Of a DNA stretch of 64,000 nucleotides, positions 26,919-35,574 are shown piece by piece. Position 1 is the first letter of the stretch. Every line of letters starts with the position of its first letter. The stretch is from Intestinibacillus sp. Marseille-P6563. GTDB lineage: Bacteria > Bacillota > Clostridia > Oscillospirales > Butyricicoccaceae. The translations under genes were made by a program, and so were the position numbers. The DNA lies in assembly GCF_900604335.1 (NCBI RefSeq), contig NZ_UWOD01000002.1, positions 744,001 through 808,000 on the forward strand, given 5' to 3'. The notes under the pieces are model-generated. The model did no database searches. It was not told where the DNA came from and saw only the letters and a program-made list of their open reading frames with translations.

Positions 26919-27920
26919 ATGAAAAAGACTCTGGGCATCGGCGTGATCGGCCTGGGCCGCCTGGGCTACCAGCACACGATGAACGTTACCCGCACCATGG
27001 GTGCACGGCTTGTCGCCGTATCCGACCCGGTACCGGCCGCACTGGACCGCGCGGTCGAGGACTTTGGCGCAACCGGCTATGCCGATTATAAGGAAATGCT
27101 GAAAGACCCGGCTGTGGAAGCCGTTGTCGTTGCAACACCTACCCAGACCCATTATGATGTTCTGATGGATGTCATTGCAGCCGGCAAGCCGATCTTTGTC
27201 GAAAAACCGATCACCTTCACGGTGGAAGAAGCCGAAAAGATCATGGAGGCTGTGGAAAAAGCAGGTCTGTACTTACAGGTCGGCTTCATGCGCCGTTTTG
27301 ACCCCGGCCATGTTGCTGCCAAGAAGATGATCGAATCGGGCGCCTGCGGCAAGCCGATTTATATTCATGACTGCCAGCGCGACCCCAATGGTCCTCCCCC
27401 GGCCTATGTTCCGCAGTCGGGCGGTCTGTTTGTGGACATGGGCATCCATGACCTGGACGTTGCCCGCTGGATGATGGGCTGCGAGATCACCGAGATCTAT
27501 GCGCAGGGTGCTGTGCTCAAGCATGAATTCCTCAAGGAACTCAACGACGTCGACGACGGCCAGATGCTGCTCAAGTTCCAGAACGGCGGACTAGGCATGA
27601 TCGAAATCAGCCGCAACGCCAACGATGTTTACGATACCCGCACCGAAGTCATCGGTCTGACCAAGAGTGTATTTGTTGGCCAGGAACAGCTCACGCCGTT
27701 TAAGACGGTTGGAGGCCAGGAAATCACCTTTGATATGGCCAACTGGTGCCTGGGACGTTTCAAGGATGCCTATGAACTGGAAATGGCCGCCTTTGTTGAG
27801 AATGTCCTGTCCGGCAAGCCCTCGCCCGTTACCGCTTATGACGGCATGATGGGCATTAAGCTGGCGCTCACCGCGACCCAGTCGTTCCGCGAAAATCGTC
27901 CGATTCAACTGACCTATTAA
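26919..27920 (+). CDS. Gfo/Idh/MocA dehydrogenase, inositol dehydrogenase-like
   Basis: A 333-residue NAD-dependent dehydrogenase. ATG 26919 is used because GGAGG lies 8 bases upstream; an ATG at 26904 overlaps that site. The Rossmann loop GVIGLGRLG is at 8-16, VEKP with Lys96 near 94-97, VGFMRRFDPG near 121-130, and DMGIHDLD with Asp173 and His177. The Lys-Asp-His catalytic set of inositol dehydrogenases is therefore complete, unlike in the iolG product at 20417. With iolI downstream it probably acts on scyllo- or D-chiro-inositol (IolX/IolG-type). Substrate specificity is inferred. Confidence 0.83.
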   Translation: MKKTLGIGVIGLGRLGYQHTMNVTRTMGARLVAVSDPVPAALDRAVEDFGATGYADYKEMLKDPAVEAVVVATPTQTHYDVLMDVIAAGKPIFVEKPITFTVEEAEKIMEAVEKAGLYLQVGFMRRFDPGHVAAKKMIESGACGKPIYIHDCQRDPNGPPPAYVPQSGGLFVDMGIHDLDVARWMMGCEITEIYAQGAVLKHEFLKELNDVDDGQMLLKFQNGGLGMIEISRNANDVYDTRTEVIGLTKSVFVGQEQLTPFKTVGGQEITFDMANWCLGRFKDAYELEMAAFVENVLSGKPSPVTAYDGMMGIKLALTATQSFRENRPIQLTY

Positions 27921-27951
27921 ATCGATCTTTTCTTCTCCAAATCTCAAAGAG

Positions 27952-27984
27952 AACGGCCGGACGGCACTAGGCCGTCCGGCCGTT
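27952..27984 (+). terminator. Strong hairpin between dehydrogenase and iolI
   Basis: A 14-base perfect GC-rich stem (AACGGCCGGACGGC / GCCGTCCGGCCGTT) with a 5-base loop and TTTT tail. iolI starts only 26 bases later, so expression of iolI needs read-through or a promoter of its own that I do not see. Confidence 0.85.
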
Positions 27985-28009
27985 TTCAATTTCATAGGAG
28001 GTTACGCAT

Positions 28010-28843
28010 ATGTTAAAACTCGGATTCAACGAAGCGACCTGCAAGGAAAATTCCTCGGTCGAAAAAGACCTCGAGCTTTGCGAAAAATATGGCTATGACT
28101 ACATCGAGCTGCGGCTCGACATGCTCAAGGAATACTTCAAAACCCACACCATCGAGGACCTCAAGGCGTTTTTTGCAAAGAGTCACTTAAAGCCCTTTGC
28201 TTTTAACTCGATCGAGGACATCAACTTCCGCACGCCCGAGCAGTGGAAGGAACTCGTTGACCTGTTCACCTTCGGCTGCGAAGTGGCGCAGGCCATCGGC
28301 AACAAATACATGATTGTGGTGCCTACCATGACGGACGAATACTGCACCAAGACCGAAAAGGAAGTGTTCGACGACTCGGTCGATGTGCTCAATGCCCTGG
28401 CCGACATCGCGGAGGACTACGGTGTCTGCTGCTCGTTTGAGCCCATCGGCGACCGCCGCTGGTGCTGCAATTCGCTGCGGCAGGGTCTGGAAATCGTGCA
28501 GGCGGTGAACCGCGACAGCGTAGGTCTGACGGTCGACTGTATCAACTTCTACATGCACGACAAGTGCGCCGACGTGGACTTCATTCGCAAGGTACCCAAA
28601 GAAAAGCTGTTCGTCTATCACATCAACGACTGTGAAGATCTGCCGTTTGGCGTGCTCGATCACTGCCACCGTATCATGCCCGGTAAGGGCTGCATCCCGG
28701 TTGCCGAAATCAGCAAGGCGGTCATGGACGCGGGTTATGACGGCCCGGCCTGCCTCGAACTGTTCCGCCCTGAGTACTGGGATATGGACGCCGAAGAAGT
28801 CATCAAAATGGGCGCAGAGTGCTGCGCATCCTTCCTAAAATAA
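28010..28843 (+). CDS. iolI: Inosose isomerase IolI (TIM-barrel, sugar isomerase/epimerase family)
   Basis: A 277-residue xylose-isomerase-like TIM barrel. It matches Bacillus IolI along its length: start LGFNEAT, DLELCEKYGYDYIE, VNRDSVGL, VYHINDCEDLPFG and a C-terminal ELFRPEYW. Metal ligands expected from the IolI structure are present as Glu144, Asp176, His204 and Glu250. IolI interconverts scyllo-inosose (2-keto-myo-inositol) and 1-keto-D-chiro-inositol. It is the second gene of a unit with the inositol dehydrogenase-like gene, separated by a strong hairpin. It has an AGGAGGT ribosome site. Confidence 0.9.
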   Translation: MLKLGFNEATCKENSSVEKDLELCEKYGYDYIELRLDMLKEYFKTHTIEDLKAFFAKSHLKPFAFNSIEDINFRTPEQWKELVDLFTFGCEVAQAIGNKYMIVVPTMTDEYCTKTEKEVFDDSVDVLNALADIAEDYGVCCSFEPIGDRRWCCNSLRQGLEIVQAVNRDSVGLTVDCINFYMHDKCADVDFIRKVPKEKLFVYHINDCEDLPFGVLDHCHRIMPGKGCIPVAEISKAVMDAGYDGPACLELFRPEYWDMDAEEVIKMGAECCASFLK

Positions 28844-28844
28844 G

Positions 28845-28879
28845 AAAAAAGCTGTGAAGCAATGCTTCACAGCTTTTTT
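28845..28879. terminator. Bidirectional terminator between iolI and prfB
   Basis: A 16-base perfect stem (28845-28860 / 28864-28879) with a 3-base loop and A/T runs on both sides lies between the two convergent stops. Confidence 0.94.
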
Positions 28880-28881
28880 TA

Positions 28882-30009
28882 TCAGGTTTTGCTTGCCCAC
28901 TCGCCGGTCGCCAGCGCGGTCAGATAGGCATTGATGAACCCATCCAGATCGCCGTCCATCACGGCGTTGATGTTGGTGTTTTCATAGGCCGTGCGAGTGT
29001 CCTTGGCCAGAGTGTAGGGCATAAAGACGTAGGAGCGGATCTGGCTGCCCCATTCGATCTTCTTCTGTACACCCTTGATGTCGGAGATCTTGTCCAGATG
29101 CTCGCGCTCCTTGATTTCCACCAGCTTGGCGCGCAGCATACGCAAACAGTTGTCCTTGTTCTGGAACTGGCTGCGTTCGGTCTGGCAGGAAACGACGATG
29201 CCGGTCGCCTTATGAATCAGGCGCACCGCAGACGAAGTCTTGTTGATGTGCTGACCGCCAGCACCCGAAGAGCGGAATACCTGCATTTCGTAATCCTCGG
29301 GACGGATTTCGATGTCGTTGGAGTCGTCCGGGATGTCCGGGATGACTTCCACGGCCGAGAACGAGGTATGGCGGCGACCGGAGGCATCAAACGGCGAGAT
29401 ACGCACCAGACGATGCACGCCCGACTCGCCCTTGAGGAAGCCGTACGCATTTTCGCCTTCAATAACAATATCAGCCGACTTCAGGCCAGCTTCTTCGCCG
29501 TCCTGATAGTCCATGATCTTATAGGTATAGCCGTGGCGCTCGGCCCAGCGGGTGTACATACGGTACAGCATCGAGCACCAGTCCTGTGCTTCGGTGCCGC
29601 CTGCACCGGCATGGAAGGATACAAGCGCGCTGTTGCGGTCATATTCCCCGGTCAGCAGGGTGCTCATCTTCTGCTTTTCCATTTCCTCTTCGACGTGCGC
29701 ATAGCCGGTTTCCAGCTCTTCGAGCATGGATTCGTCGTTTTCTTCAATGGCCATTTCGCACAGGGTCAGCAGGTCTTCCCACTGGCTGTATAGATCGTTA
29801 AAGCCTTCGATCTTACCCTTGAGCGCACCCAGACGGGACACGACCTTCTGGCTTTCTTCCGGCTTGTCCCAGAAACCGGGCTGGGACGATTTCATCTCCA
29901 GCTCATCGACTTCGCGTGCGGCCTGATCGAGGTTCAGGTTGCCGCGCAGCTCTTCGAGCGCCGGTTTCATATTGTTCAGTTTGACCTTATATTCTTCAAA
30001 TTGCAGCAT
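28882..30009 (-). CDS. prfB: Peptide chain release factor 2
   Basis: A 375-residue class I release factor that ends translation at UGA and UAA. It has the stop-codon-reading SPF motif (RISPFDASGRRH) and the GGQ peptidyl-tRNA hydrolysis motif (SSGAGGQHINK). The N-terminal helical domain begins MLQFEEYKVKLNN. The whole frame is continuous: where many bacteria have the CTT-TGA-C programmed frameshift near codon 25, this gene reads LRGNLNLDQ with no stop. It is a single gene between terminators. Confidence 0.97.
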   Translation of the reverse strand: MLQFEEYKVKLNNMKPALEELRGNLNLDQAAREVDELEMKSSQPGFWDKPEESQKVVSRLGALKGKIEGFNDLYSQWEDLLTLCEMAIEENDESMLEELETGYAHVEEEMEKQKMSTLLTGEYDRNSALVSFHAGAGGTEAQDWCSMLYRMYTRWAERHGYTYKIMDYQDGEEAGLKSADIVIEGENAYGFLKGESGVHRLVRISPFDASGRRHTSFSAVEVIPDIPDDSNDIEIRPEDYEMQVFRSSGAGGQHINKTSSAVRLIHKATGIVVSCQTERSQFQNKDNCLRMLRAKLVEIKEREHLDKISDIKGVQKKIEWGSQIRSYVFMPYTLAKDTRTAYENTNINAVMDGDLDGFINAYLTALATGEWASKT

Positions 30010-30122
30010 GAAAATGCTCCTTTTCCGTAAGATTGCAGTTCCCTTCTATTATAGCCAAATTGTCCCGCGCTGTAAAGAGCCTTCGCTTTTCCCTGCACAG
30101 TTTCCCCAATTTGTACAAAAGA

Positions 30123-30158
30123 AAAACCCCTGCGCAGTCGTTTTCGCGCAGGGGTTTT
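30123..30158 (-). terminator. Terminator after the M56 peptidase gene
   Basis: A 13-base stem (AAAACCCCTGCGC / GCGCAGGGGTTTT) with a 10-base loop lies just past the M56 gene stop on the minus strand, followed by a T-run. Confidence 0.9.
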
Positions 30159-30164
30159 GGGAAA

Positions 30165-32726
30165 TCAGGCAGGTCGATAACCGGCACCGTCCGCATTGTA
30201 CAGCAGTACGCCATCCGATAACCGGAAGAACACACCGCTCACGCGGCTGTACGCATAGGTGTTGTTGGTCGAGTTCGAGGTTTCCTGAATGCGATAGTAC
30301 GAAATCCCATCGATGTCGATGATATCACCGTCCGACAGGCGGAAGGTATCGTCATTTTGGTGCTGGGTTTGCAGCTTGGCTTCCAGCAGCTTCTTGACAT
30401 CCTGCATCTGCGGGCTCCACATATCGTCGGTCTTGGTGTAATATTCGGTCCAGGCTGGATAAGCAAACTGTGCATCCCTTTCCCCGGAATTTTTCTGAAT
30501 CCAGATGGCGGGCGCATGCTGATAATACAAAATCGTGATGTCATTTTGCTCGTCATACGCTATATTGCCCGAGATCTGCGCCGGATACAAGGTCCCTTCT
30601 TCACCGTATTGGTACCACAGCCGGGTCGGGTCGCTCTCGTCGCGCACGAGCATCACCGGAATGGGGGCTGCCTCATACTGGCTGACATAATATAACCCTT
30701 CCCAGGCATAGGTGCCCGCAACCGGCTGGTCGGTGTGCTGATGTTTTATTTTCCGTTCTTTGGTCACCGGATAGACCCACCGTTCCTCTCGATAGCTACG
30801 CAGCATGCCATTGGCTGCGCAAACCTCATACCGCTGCTCGCCGTCGTTCACCGAGAACAAATACCAGATATCGTCCGCGTCCGGACACAGTCCTTCGTAG
30901 GTGATCTCAGCTTCCCAAGGTGCGCCTTCGGCGACCAGCGTCTGCGCATCCTGGGGGCTGAACGGCAGCGGGTTGATGGCGACGCGCTCCACCATCCAGA
31001 TGTCGCCTACCTGCGCCATGTCCAGCCGCACCATGCCGCCAGCCGGCCAGATATAATAGACCTCACCGCCAAATTCAAACGCTTCGCCGCCGGTCAAGTG
31101 CAGGAAATTTGCGCCAGCTGTCAGTCGGTCGGTGTAGCAGGTATCGCCTGCCTCGGCCTGCTTGCGCGCCGCGTCCATCTGGGTTTCATCCATCTGGGGC
31201 ACTGTGATGGCGCCGTCCGTTTCATCTTCGCCAAAGCCCGCAAGCGCCGATTGCAGATCCTCCGAACCAGTTACCGACGTGTAGTCCAGGCAAGTGTCCA
31301 AGCTGACCTTCCACTCGCCCAACTCCTTGGTTAGGCCCAGATGCTCGGTCGCATAGAACAGGCTGGGCTCGGGGTCGCTGAGCTGATAATGCAGCACCAC
31401 TTCCACGCCGCCTTCGACCGTGCCGTTGCCCGCGATATAGCAGCGTTCAAGTGTATAGTCCTGTCCCAGGAGCGCGCCAATCAGCGCGCCGCCCTGCGGG
31501 TTCTCCTCGCGGATGCGGTCGGTCATCCGGTCCAGCTGGGTTTCCGGCGTGTTCTTCTGATAGGCTTCCACCCAGTCTTCTAAGATTTTCCGTACTTCGT
31601 TCTGGTCGGCCTGTGCCATGTCAAGCGAGATCGCGTTTTCCAATGTCTGCTCCTCGGCTTCTGCCTGCTTGGGCAGGCTGGCTGCTCCCAGTACAACGGC
31701 TGCCGTGCAGACTGCCATCGCACACAAGCCGCCAAGGGCACGTTTCCATTTGGATGCCTTTCCCTGTGTCATGATGTTCGCCATCCTTTCTTTCATATCC
31801 TGTTTTCCGCCGCCCAGCCCCACACGGGGCAGCGAAAACGCCTGCGGAACCGCTGCACGCAGCAGTGTACGGCAATATGCGGTGCGTTGTTCGGGGTCCA
31901 TCCGCCGGGCGACCGCCGCGTCGCAGGACAGCTCGCAGACGCGGTCGATTTCGCGCCGCAGCAGCCAGACCAGCGGGTTAAACCAGTGCACCGCTCCCAC
32001 CAGCAGTGCCAGCCATTTGTAGGCAATGTCCCGGCGACGAATATGGGTATACTCATGCGCGAGGATGCAATCCAGTTCGGCGGCGTCATACTCCCGCTCG
32101 GGCAGCACGATACAGGGCCGAAATAGTCCCATCGTGACCGGTGCAGTCACCGCGCTACTGCGCCGCAGACGCGGCATGCGCCGCTTGCCGCATAAGGCAA
32201 CCAGACGGGCCTGTTCACTCTCCCGCGCCGGATGAGCGGTGCGCTTCATGCGCCGAGCAAAGGCACCAAGCCCCACCCAGGCGGACAGCAGCACCCCAAG
32301 TGTCCCTGCCGCCCAGATAATACCCAAAATCAGCAAACCATGCTCCCGCACCCAGGCAAACGGCACCGCCGGTTCGGCGACGGGCATTTGCGGCTCGGAT
32401 GGGGTCATAGTGCCGATGTCCTCTTGCGTCTGTGTGGTCTGTACCGGTGTAGTTGCCGGAAGATTGGCCTCGGGCATATCCACGACCGGGTTGCGGTCGA
32501 GCGGCACAGCCGCCGTCTGCACGGTTTCGGGTTCCCGGTCGAACAGCCGCTGCATCAGGCTCCCCTCGGGCGAAAACGGCAGTATCAGCCGCAGCAGCAC
32601 GACCAGACACAGATAATACCGGAGTGTCGGGGTGCGGCGCAGCAGTGGCCGCAACGCCAGCAGCAGCAAGGTCAGCACGCCGCCTGACACACTGAGGGTC
32701 AGCAGCACCTTTGCCCAATCAGCCAT
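30165..32726 (-). CDS. BlaR1/MecR1-type M56 metallopeptidase sensor
   Basis: An 853-residue membrane protein. The N-terminal part (about 1-310) has several membrane helices and the zinc peptidase motif HEYTHIRRRD near 222, followed by WFNPLVWLLRREIDRVCELSCDAAV, both typical of M56 (BlaR1/MecR1). A further helix near 330-350 leads into a long C-terminal region (about 370-853) that is not a recognisable penicillin-binding domain and may be a different sensor. It overlaps the BlaI-like repressor gene by 8 bases. By analogy it cleaves or triggers cleavage of that repressor when it senses an external signal. The signal is unknown. Confidence 0.85.
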   Translation of the reverse strand: MADWAKVLLTLSVSGGVLTLLLLALRPLLRRTPTLRYYLCLVVLLRLILPFSPEGSLMQRLFDREPETVQTAAVPLDRNPVVDMPEANLPATTPVQTTQTQEDIGTMTPSEPQMPVAEPAVPFAWVREHGLLILGIIWAAGTLGVLLSAWVGLGAFARRMKRTAHPARESEQARLVALCGKRRMPRLRRSSAVTAPVTMGLFRPCIVLPEREYDAAELDCILAHEYTHIRRRDIAYKWLALLVGAVHWFNPLVWLLRREIDRVCELSCDAAVARRMDPEQRTAYCRTLLRAAVPQAFSLPRVGLGGGKQDMKERMANIMTQGKASKWKRALGGLCAMAVCTAAVVLGAASLPKQAEAEEQTLENAISLDMAQADQNEVRKILEDWVEAYQKNTPETQLDRMTDRIREENPQGGALIGALLGQDYTLERCYIAGNGTVEGGVEVVLHYQLSDPEPSLFYATEHLGLTKELGEWKVSLDTCLDYTSVTGSEDLQSALAGFGEDETDGAITVPQMDETQMDAARKQAEAGDTCYTDRLTAGANFLHLTGGEAFEFGGEVYYIWPAGGMVRLDMAQVGDIWMVERVAINPLPFSPQDAQTLVAEGAPWEAEITYEGLCPDADDIWYLFSVNDGEQRYEVCAANGMLRSYREERWVYPVTKERKIKHQHTDQPVAGTYAWEGLYYVSQYEAAPIPVMLVRDESDPTRLWYQYGEEGTLYPAQISGNIAYDEQNDITILYYQHAPAIWIQKNSGERDAQFAYPAWTEYYTKTDDMWSPQMQDVKKLLEAKLQTQHQNDDTFRLSDGDIIDIDGISYYRIQETSNSTNNTYAYSRVSGVFFRLSDGVLLYNADGAGYRPA

Positions 32727-33102
32727 CGAACTCCCCCCGTTCCAGCATTTCCAGCAGCTCGGCCACGTCGCGCTCGGTCAGCTTGCCGCCGCGTGCCAGC
32801 GATGCCATTAGGTTTTTGGCGCTCCCGCCAAAGACACGGTCGACCAGACTTTCGGCGGTGTAGCGTTCGTATTCCTGTTCGCTGACCCGCGGCGTATAGT
32901 AAAATACCTTGTCTTTGCGCGCTTCGACCGCGCCTTTTTCGCACAGCCGGCGCAGCAGCGTTTTGATGGTCGAGCTTTCCCATCCAGTCGCAGGCTCCAG
33001 CCGCGCCCGGATGTCGCTCAGCGGCAGCGGTTGCCCGGCCTGCCACAGCAGGCGCATGACCTCCAGTTCGGATTCGGTAATCTTCCCACAGGGTCCCTGC
33101 AT
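32719..33102 (-). CDS. BlaI/MecI/CopY-family repressor
   Basis: A 127-residue winged-helix repressor (Penicillinase_R family) with ITESELEVMRLLW at the start and STIKTLLRRLCEKGAV as the recognition region. It has no C-terminal Cys-x-Cys copper motif, so it is BlaI/MecI-like rather than CopY. It is the first gene of the unit with the M56 sensor. Two TACAnnTGTA operators and a near-consensus promoter lie directly upstream, so autoregulation is very likely. Confidence 0.92.
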   Translation of the reverse strand: MQGPCGKITESELEVMRLLWQAGQPLPLSDIRARLEPATGWESSTIKTLLRRLCEKGAVEARKDKVFYYTPRVSEQEYERYTAESLVDRVFGGSAKNLMASLARGGKLTERDVAELLEMLERGEFDG

Positions 33103-33123
33103 TGCGTTCCCCTCCTTTCAGGT

Positions 33124-33159
33124 TACACTTGTAGTCTGTATCTTGAGTTTACATCTGTA
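33124..33159. promoter_or_regulatory. Two TACAnnTGTA operators for the BlaI-like repressor
   Basis: TACACTTGTA (33124-33133) and TACATCTGTA (33150-33159, extended to TTACATCTGTAA) are spaced 26 bases centre to centre. TACAnnTGTA is the known core of BlaI/MecI/CopY-family sites. The second overlaps the -10 and spacer of the promoter. Confidence 0.88.
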
Positions 33160-33174
33160 ACCCAATTTTGTCAA
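33146..33174 (-). promoter_or_regulatory. Promoter of blaI-like/M56 unit
   Basis: On the minus strand TTGACA (33169-33174), a 17-base spacer and TAAACT (33146-33151), overlapped by an operator. The distance to the start is about 43 bases. Confidence 0.85.
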
Positions 33175-33192
33175 TCTCATTTTGGTTACAAA

Positions 33193-33222
33193 AAAGCCGC
33201 CCACCGGACGGCGGACGGCTTT
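33193..33222 (-). terminator. Terminator after aminotransferase gene
   Basis: A 7-base outer stem (AAAGCCG / CGGCTTT) with further GC pairing inside is followed on the minus strand by six T. It lies 5 bases after the aminotransferase stop. Confidence 0.75.
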
Positions 33223-33227
33223 GGTCT

Positions 33228-34412
33228 TTACTTGTATTCGGCGGCCAGCTTTTCAAACAGCGGCAGCGCCCGGCGAATGGTGTCGGTCTGCACACAGTAG
33301 GAAATGCGCATATGTCCGGGAGCGCCGAAATCGGTGCCCGGCACCAGAAGCAGGTCGTATTTCTTAGCCCGCTCGCAGAATGCGCGGTCGTCCGGCTCGA
33401 GTGTGCGTGGGAACAGATAAAACGCTCCGTCCGGCTTGACGCACGAGTAGCCCATCGCGATCAGACCCTCGAACAAAAGCTTGCGGTTTTCGGCATAGAC
33501 CGACAGATCGGCGGTTTCCCCAGCGCAGCGGGCGGCCACCTGTTGGAACAGGCTGGGCGCACAGACATAGCCCAGCACCCGTCCGGCACCGCAGATAGCA
33601 GCATACAGATCATCAAAACCGGGCACATCGGGCACGAGTACATAGCCGATGCGCTCGCCGGGCAGCGACAGCGACTTGGAGTACGAATAGCACACCAGCG
33701 TATGCGGATACGCACGGGCGATGAAGGGTGCCGGGCGGCCATCGTACACGATCTCACGGTACGGCTCGTCCGAAATCAAATAGATCGGGCGGCCATATTC
33801 GGCCGATTTGCTGTTGAGCAGGCCGGCCAGCCGGGCGATGGTCTCATCCGAATAAACCACACCGCAGGGGTTGTTCGGGGAGTTGATAACCACGGCCTTG
33901 GTGTGTTCGTTCAGGCGTTCTTCCAGGGCGGCGAAGTCGATCTGGAAGTCCTTGGGCTGCGGCGGCACGATCACGCACTTTGCCCCGGCCCCCTGCTCGA
34001 TAAACACCGTGTATTCGGGGAAAAAGGGCGCAAAGACGATGAATTCATCGTCGGGCGTTTCGGTCAGCGCCTTGAAGCAGATCGAGATGGATGCGGCCGC
34101 ACCCACGGTCAGATAAAGCTGGTCGGCCGTGTAGTGGGTACCAAAGCGGACGTTCAAGTTGTCGGCAATGGCCTTTCGGCAGGCGGGTGCGCCCTGCGCC
34201 GAGGTGTAGCCATGCACGGCGACCGGGTCTTGTCCGGCGATGTCCAAAATCGCCTGCCGGACCGCGTCGGGCGCGGGCACATTGGGGTTGCCGAGCGAAA
34301 AATCAAAAATATTTTCCCGGCCGACTTCGGCGGCACGGCGGTTGCCATATTCAAAAATCTCGCGGATGGTCGAGCGTTTCTTGCCCAGCGCGAGCACGGT
34401 CTGGTTGAGCAT
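33228..34412 (-). CDS. PLP-dependent class I/II aminotransferase
   Basis: A 394-residue aminotransferase of the aspartate aminotransferase fold. The start is placed at ATG 34412 (MLNQTVLALGKKRS) because upstream codons show no family similarity and overlap the divergent gene. Visible features are FSLGNPNVPAPDAV, the NSPNNPCGVV motif with the PLP-binding Asn, YLISDEPYREIVY with the pyridine-contacting Asp, and SYSKSLSLPGERIGY, whose first Lys forms the Schiff base. The amino acid substrate cannot be stated. Confidence 0.93.
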   Translation of the reverse strand: MLNQTVLALGKKRSTIREIFEYGNRRAAEVGRENIFDFSLGNPNVPAPDAVRQAILDIAGQDPVAVHGYTSAQGAPACRKAIADNLNVRFGTHYTADQLYLTVGAAASISICFKALTETPDDEFIVFAPFFPEYTVFIEQGAGAKCVIVPPQPKDFQIDFAALEERLNEHTKAVVINSPNNPCGVVYSDETIARLAGLLNSKSAEYGRPIYLISDEPYREIVYDGRPAPFIARAYPHTLVCYSYSKSLSLPGERIGYVLVPDVPGFDDLYAAICGAGRVLGYVCAPSLFQQVAARCAGETADLSVYAENRKLLFEGLIAMGYSCVKPDGAFYLFPRTLEPDDRAFCERAKKYDLLLVPGTDFGAPGHMRISYCVQTDTIRRALPLFEKLAAEYK

Positions 34413-34523
34413 ACAGAGGAACAGTCCTTTCGCTTTTTCTTTTATTTTATCACTGTATCTTGTAAAAGAAAACCTTTTTTTCTCGCATCGGGGCCGCCTG
34501 GTCATAGAATGAACCAAGGGGTG

Positions 34524-35213
34524 ATGAAAAACGTGAAAAAACCTGTTATACTGGTAAGTACCGGACGAAGTGACCATCCGATGTCCACACGGCGCACGGT
34601 ATCCGAGCTGTACGGCGACGCCCTGCATCAGGCCGGACTGCTCGCCGCCGCCATGCTTGGCGGCGATGCCGGGCAGCTGGCGTCGCAGTTCGACGGCCTG
34701 CTGCTTTCGGGCGGCGGCGATTTGTCCCCGCTCCTATTTGCCCAGGAGCCCGACCCGCGCGCCGACAAACCCGACCGCAGACGCGACCAGGAGGAGCTTG
34801 GCCTGTGTGCGGCCTTTTGTGCACAGCGCAAACCCATTTTGGGCATCTGCCGGGGCATCCAAGTGTTAAACGTCTACTTTGGCGGCGACCTCATCCAGCA
34901 CATGGACGGCCACGACGGCACGTGCCATTCCGTTCAAATCATGCCGGACAGCGCCCTTTCCCATCTGTGCGGAGAAACCTGCATGGTGAACAGCTACCAC
35001 CATCAGGCCATCGGCCGCTTAGGGGCCGGCCTGCGCACCACGGCACGTGCAGCCGATGGAACCATCGAAGCCGTCGAACACGATACTCTGCCCATTCTGG
35101 GTGTTCAATGGCATCCCGAACGCATGGTGCGCGGCCTGTGTATGGACACTGACGCCGACCACACCGCTCTGTTTGCCTGGCTGCAATCTCAAGTGAAAAA
35201 GGAAGGACCATGA
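34524..35213 (+). CDS. Class I glutamine amidotransferase-like peptidase C26 (PuuD-like)
   Basis: A 229-residue glutamine-amidotransferase-fold hydrolase of the gamma-glutamyl-GABA hydrolase type. The nucleophile elbow GICRGIQ (Cys) and the C-terminal GVQWHPE (His and Glu of the triad) are intact, and LLLSGGGDLSPLLF is characteristic. Starts at 34509, 34524 and 34533 (GTG) are all possible; AAGGGG at 34516-34521 is best spaced for GTG 34533. The stop overlaps the Smr gene start by 4 bases. It probably cleaves a gamma-glutamyl amide; the substrate is unknown. Confidence 0.85.
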   Translation: MKNVKKPVILVSTGRSDHPMSTRRTVSELYGDALHQAGLLAAAMLGGDAGQLASQFDGLLLSGGGDLSPLLFAQEPDPRADKPDRRRDQEELGLCAAFCAQRKPILGICRGIQVLNVYFGGDLIQHMDGHDGTCHSVQIMPDSALSHLCGETCMVNSYHHQAIGRLGAGLRTTARAADGTIEAVEHDTLPILGVQWHPERMVRGLCMDTDADHTALFAWLQSQVKKEGP

Positions 35214-35554
35214 AAGCATATCGTACCATCAATCTGGAAGAAAACATGCCCGCCGCGCGGGACGCAGCGGCCCGGTTGACGACCGAAATCCGGCTGGCCA
35301 AGCGGCACGGCATCCGCCTGGTCAAGTGCATCCACGGTTTCGGCTCGACCGGCCGGGGCGGCAAAATCCGTCTGGCCGCCCGCCGCGAGCTGGAAAGTCT
35401 GCAAAAGCGCGGCTATGTCAAGGCCATCATCCCGGGCGAAAAGCTGTCCATTTTTGACGAGGACACCCGTCAGGCCATGGCCTACTACGGCGAACTGCGC
35501 GGCGCCCCGGCCCTCGACCGCCACAACAACGGCATCACGCTTGTGGTACTATAA
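35210..35554 (+). CDS. Smr-domain protein
   Basis: A 114-residue stand-alone Smr (small MutS-related) domain. The typical KCIHGFGSTGRGGKIR loop, with the HGxG motif, lies near 42-57, followed by LQKRGYVKAIIPGE. Smr domains bind or nick branched DNA or cleave RNA. The gene is translationally coupled (ATGA) to the amidotransferase gene, with no evident functional link. Confidence 0.83.
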   Translation: MKAYRTINLEENMPAARDAAARLTTEIRLAKRHGIRLVKCIHGFGSTGRGGKIRLAARRELESLQKRGYVKAIIPGEKLSIFDEDTRQAMAYYGELRGAPALDRHNNGITLVVL

Positions 35555-35574
35555 GCCCGCTCCGGCGGGATTTT

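Noticed and set aside
33168-34508. Long upstream extension of the PuuD-like reading frame
   Set aside because: It is antisense to the aminotransferase gene and carries no family similarity; ribosome-site-like sequence appears only near 34516.
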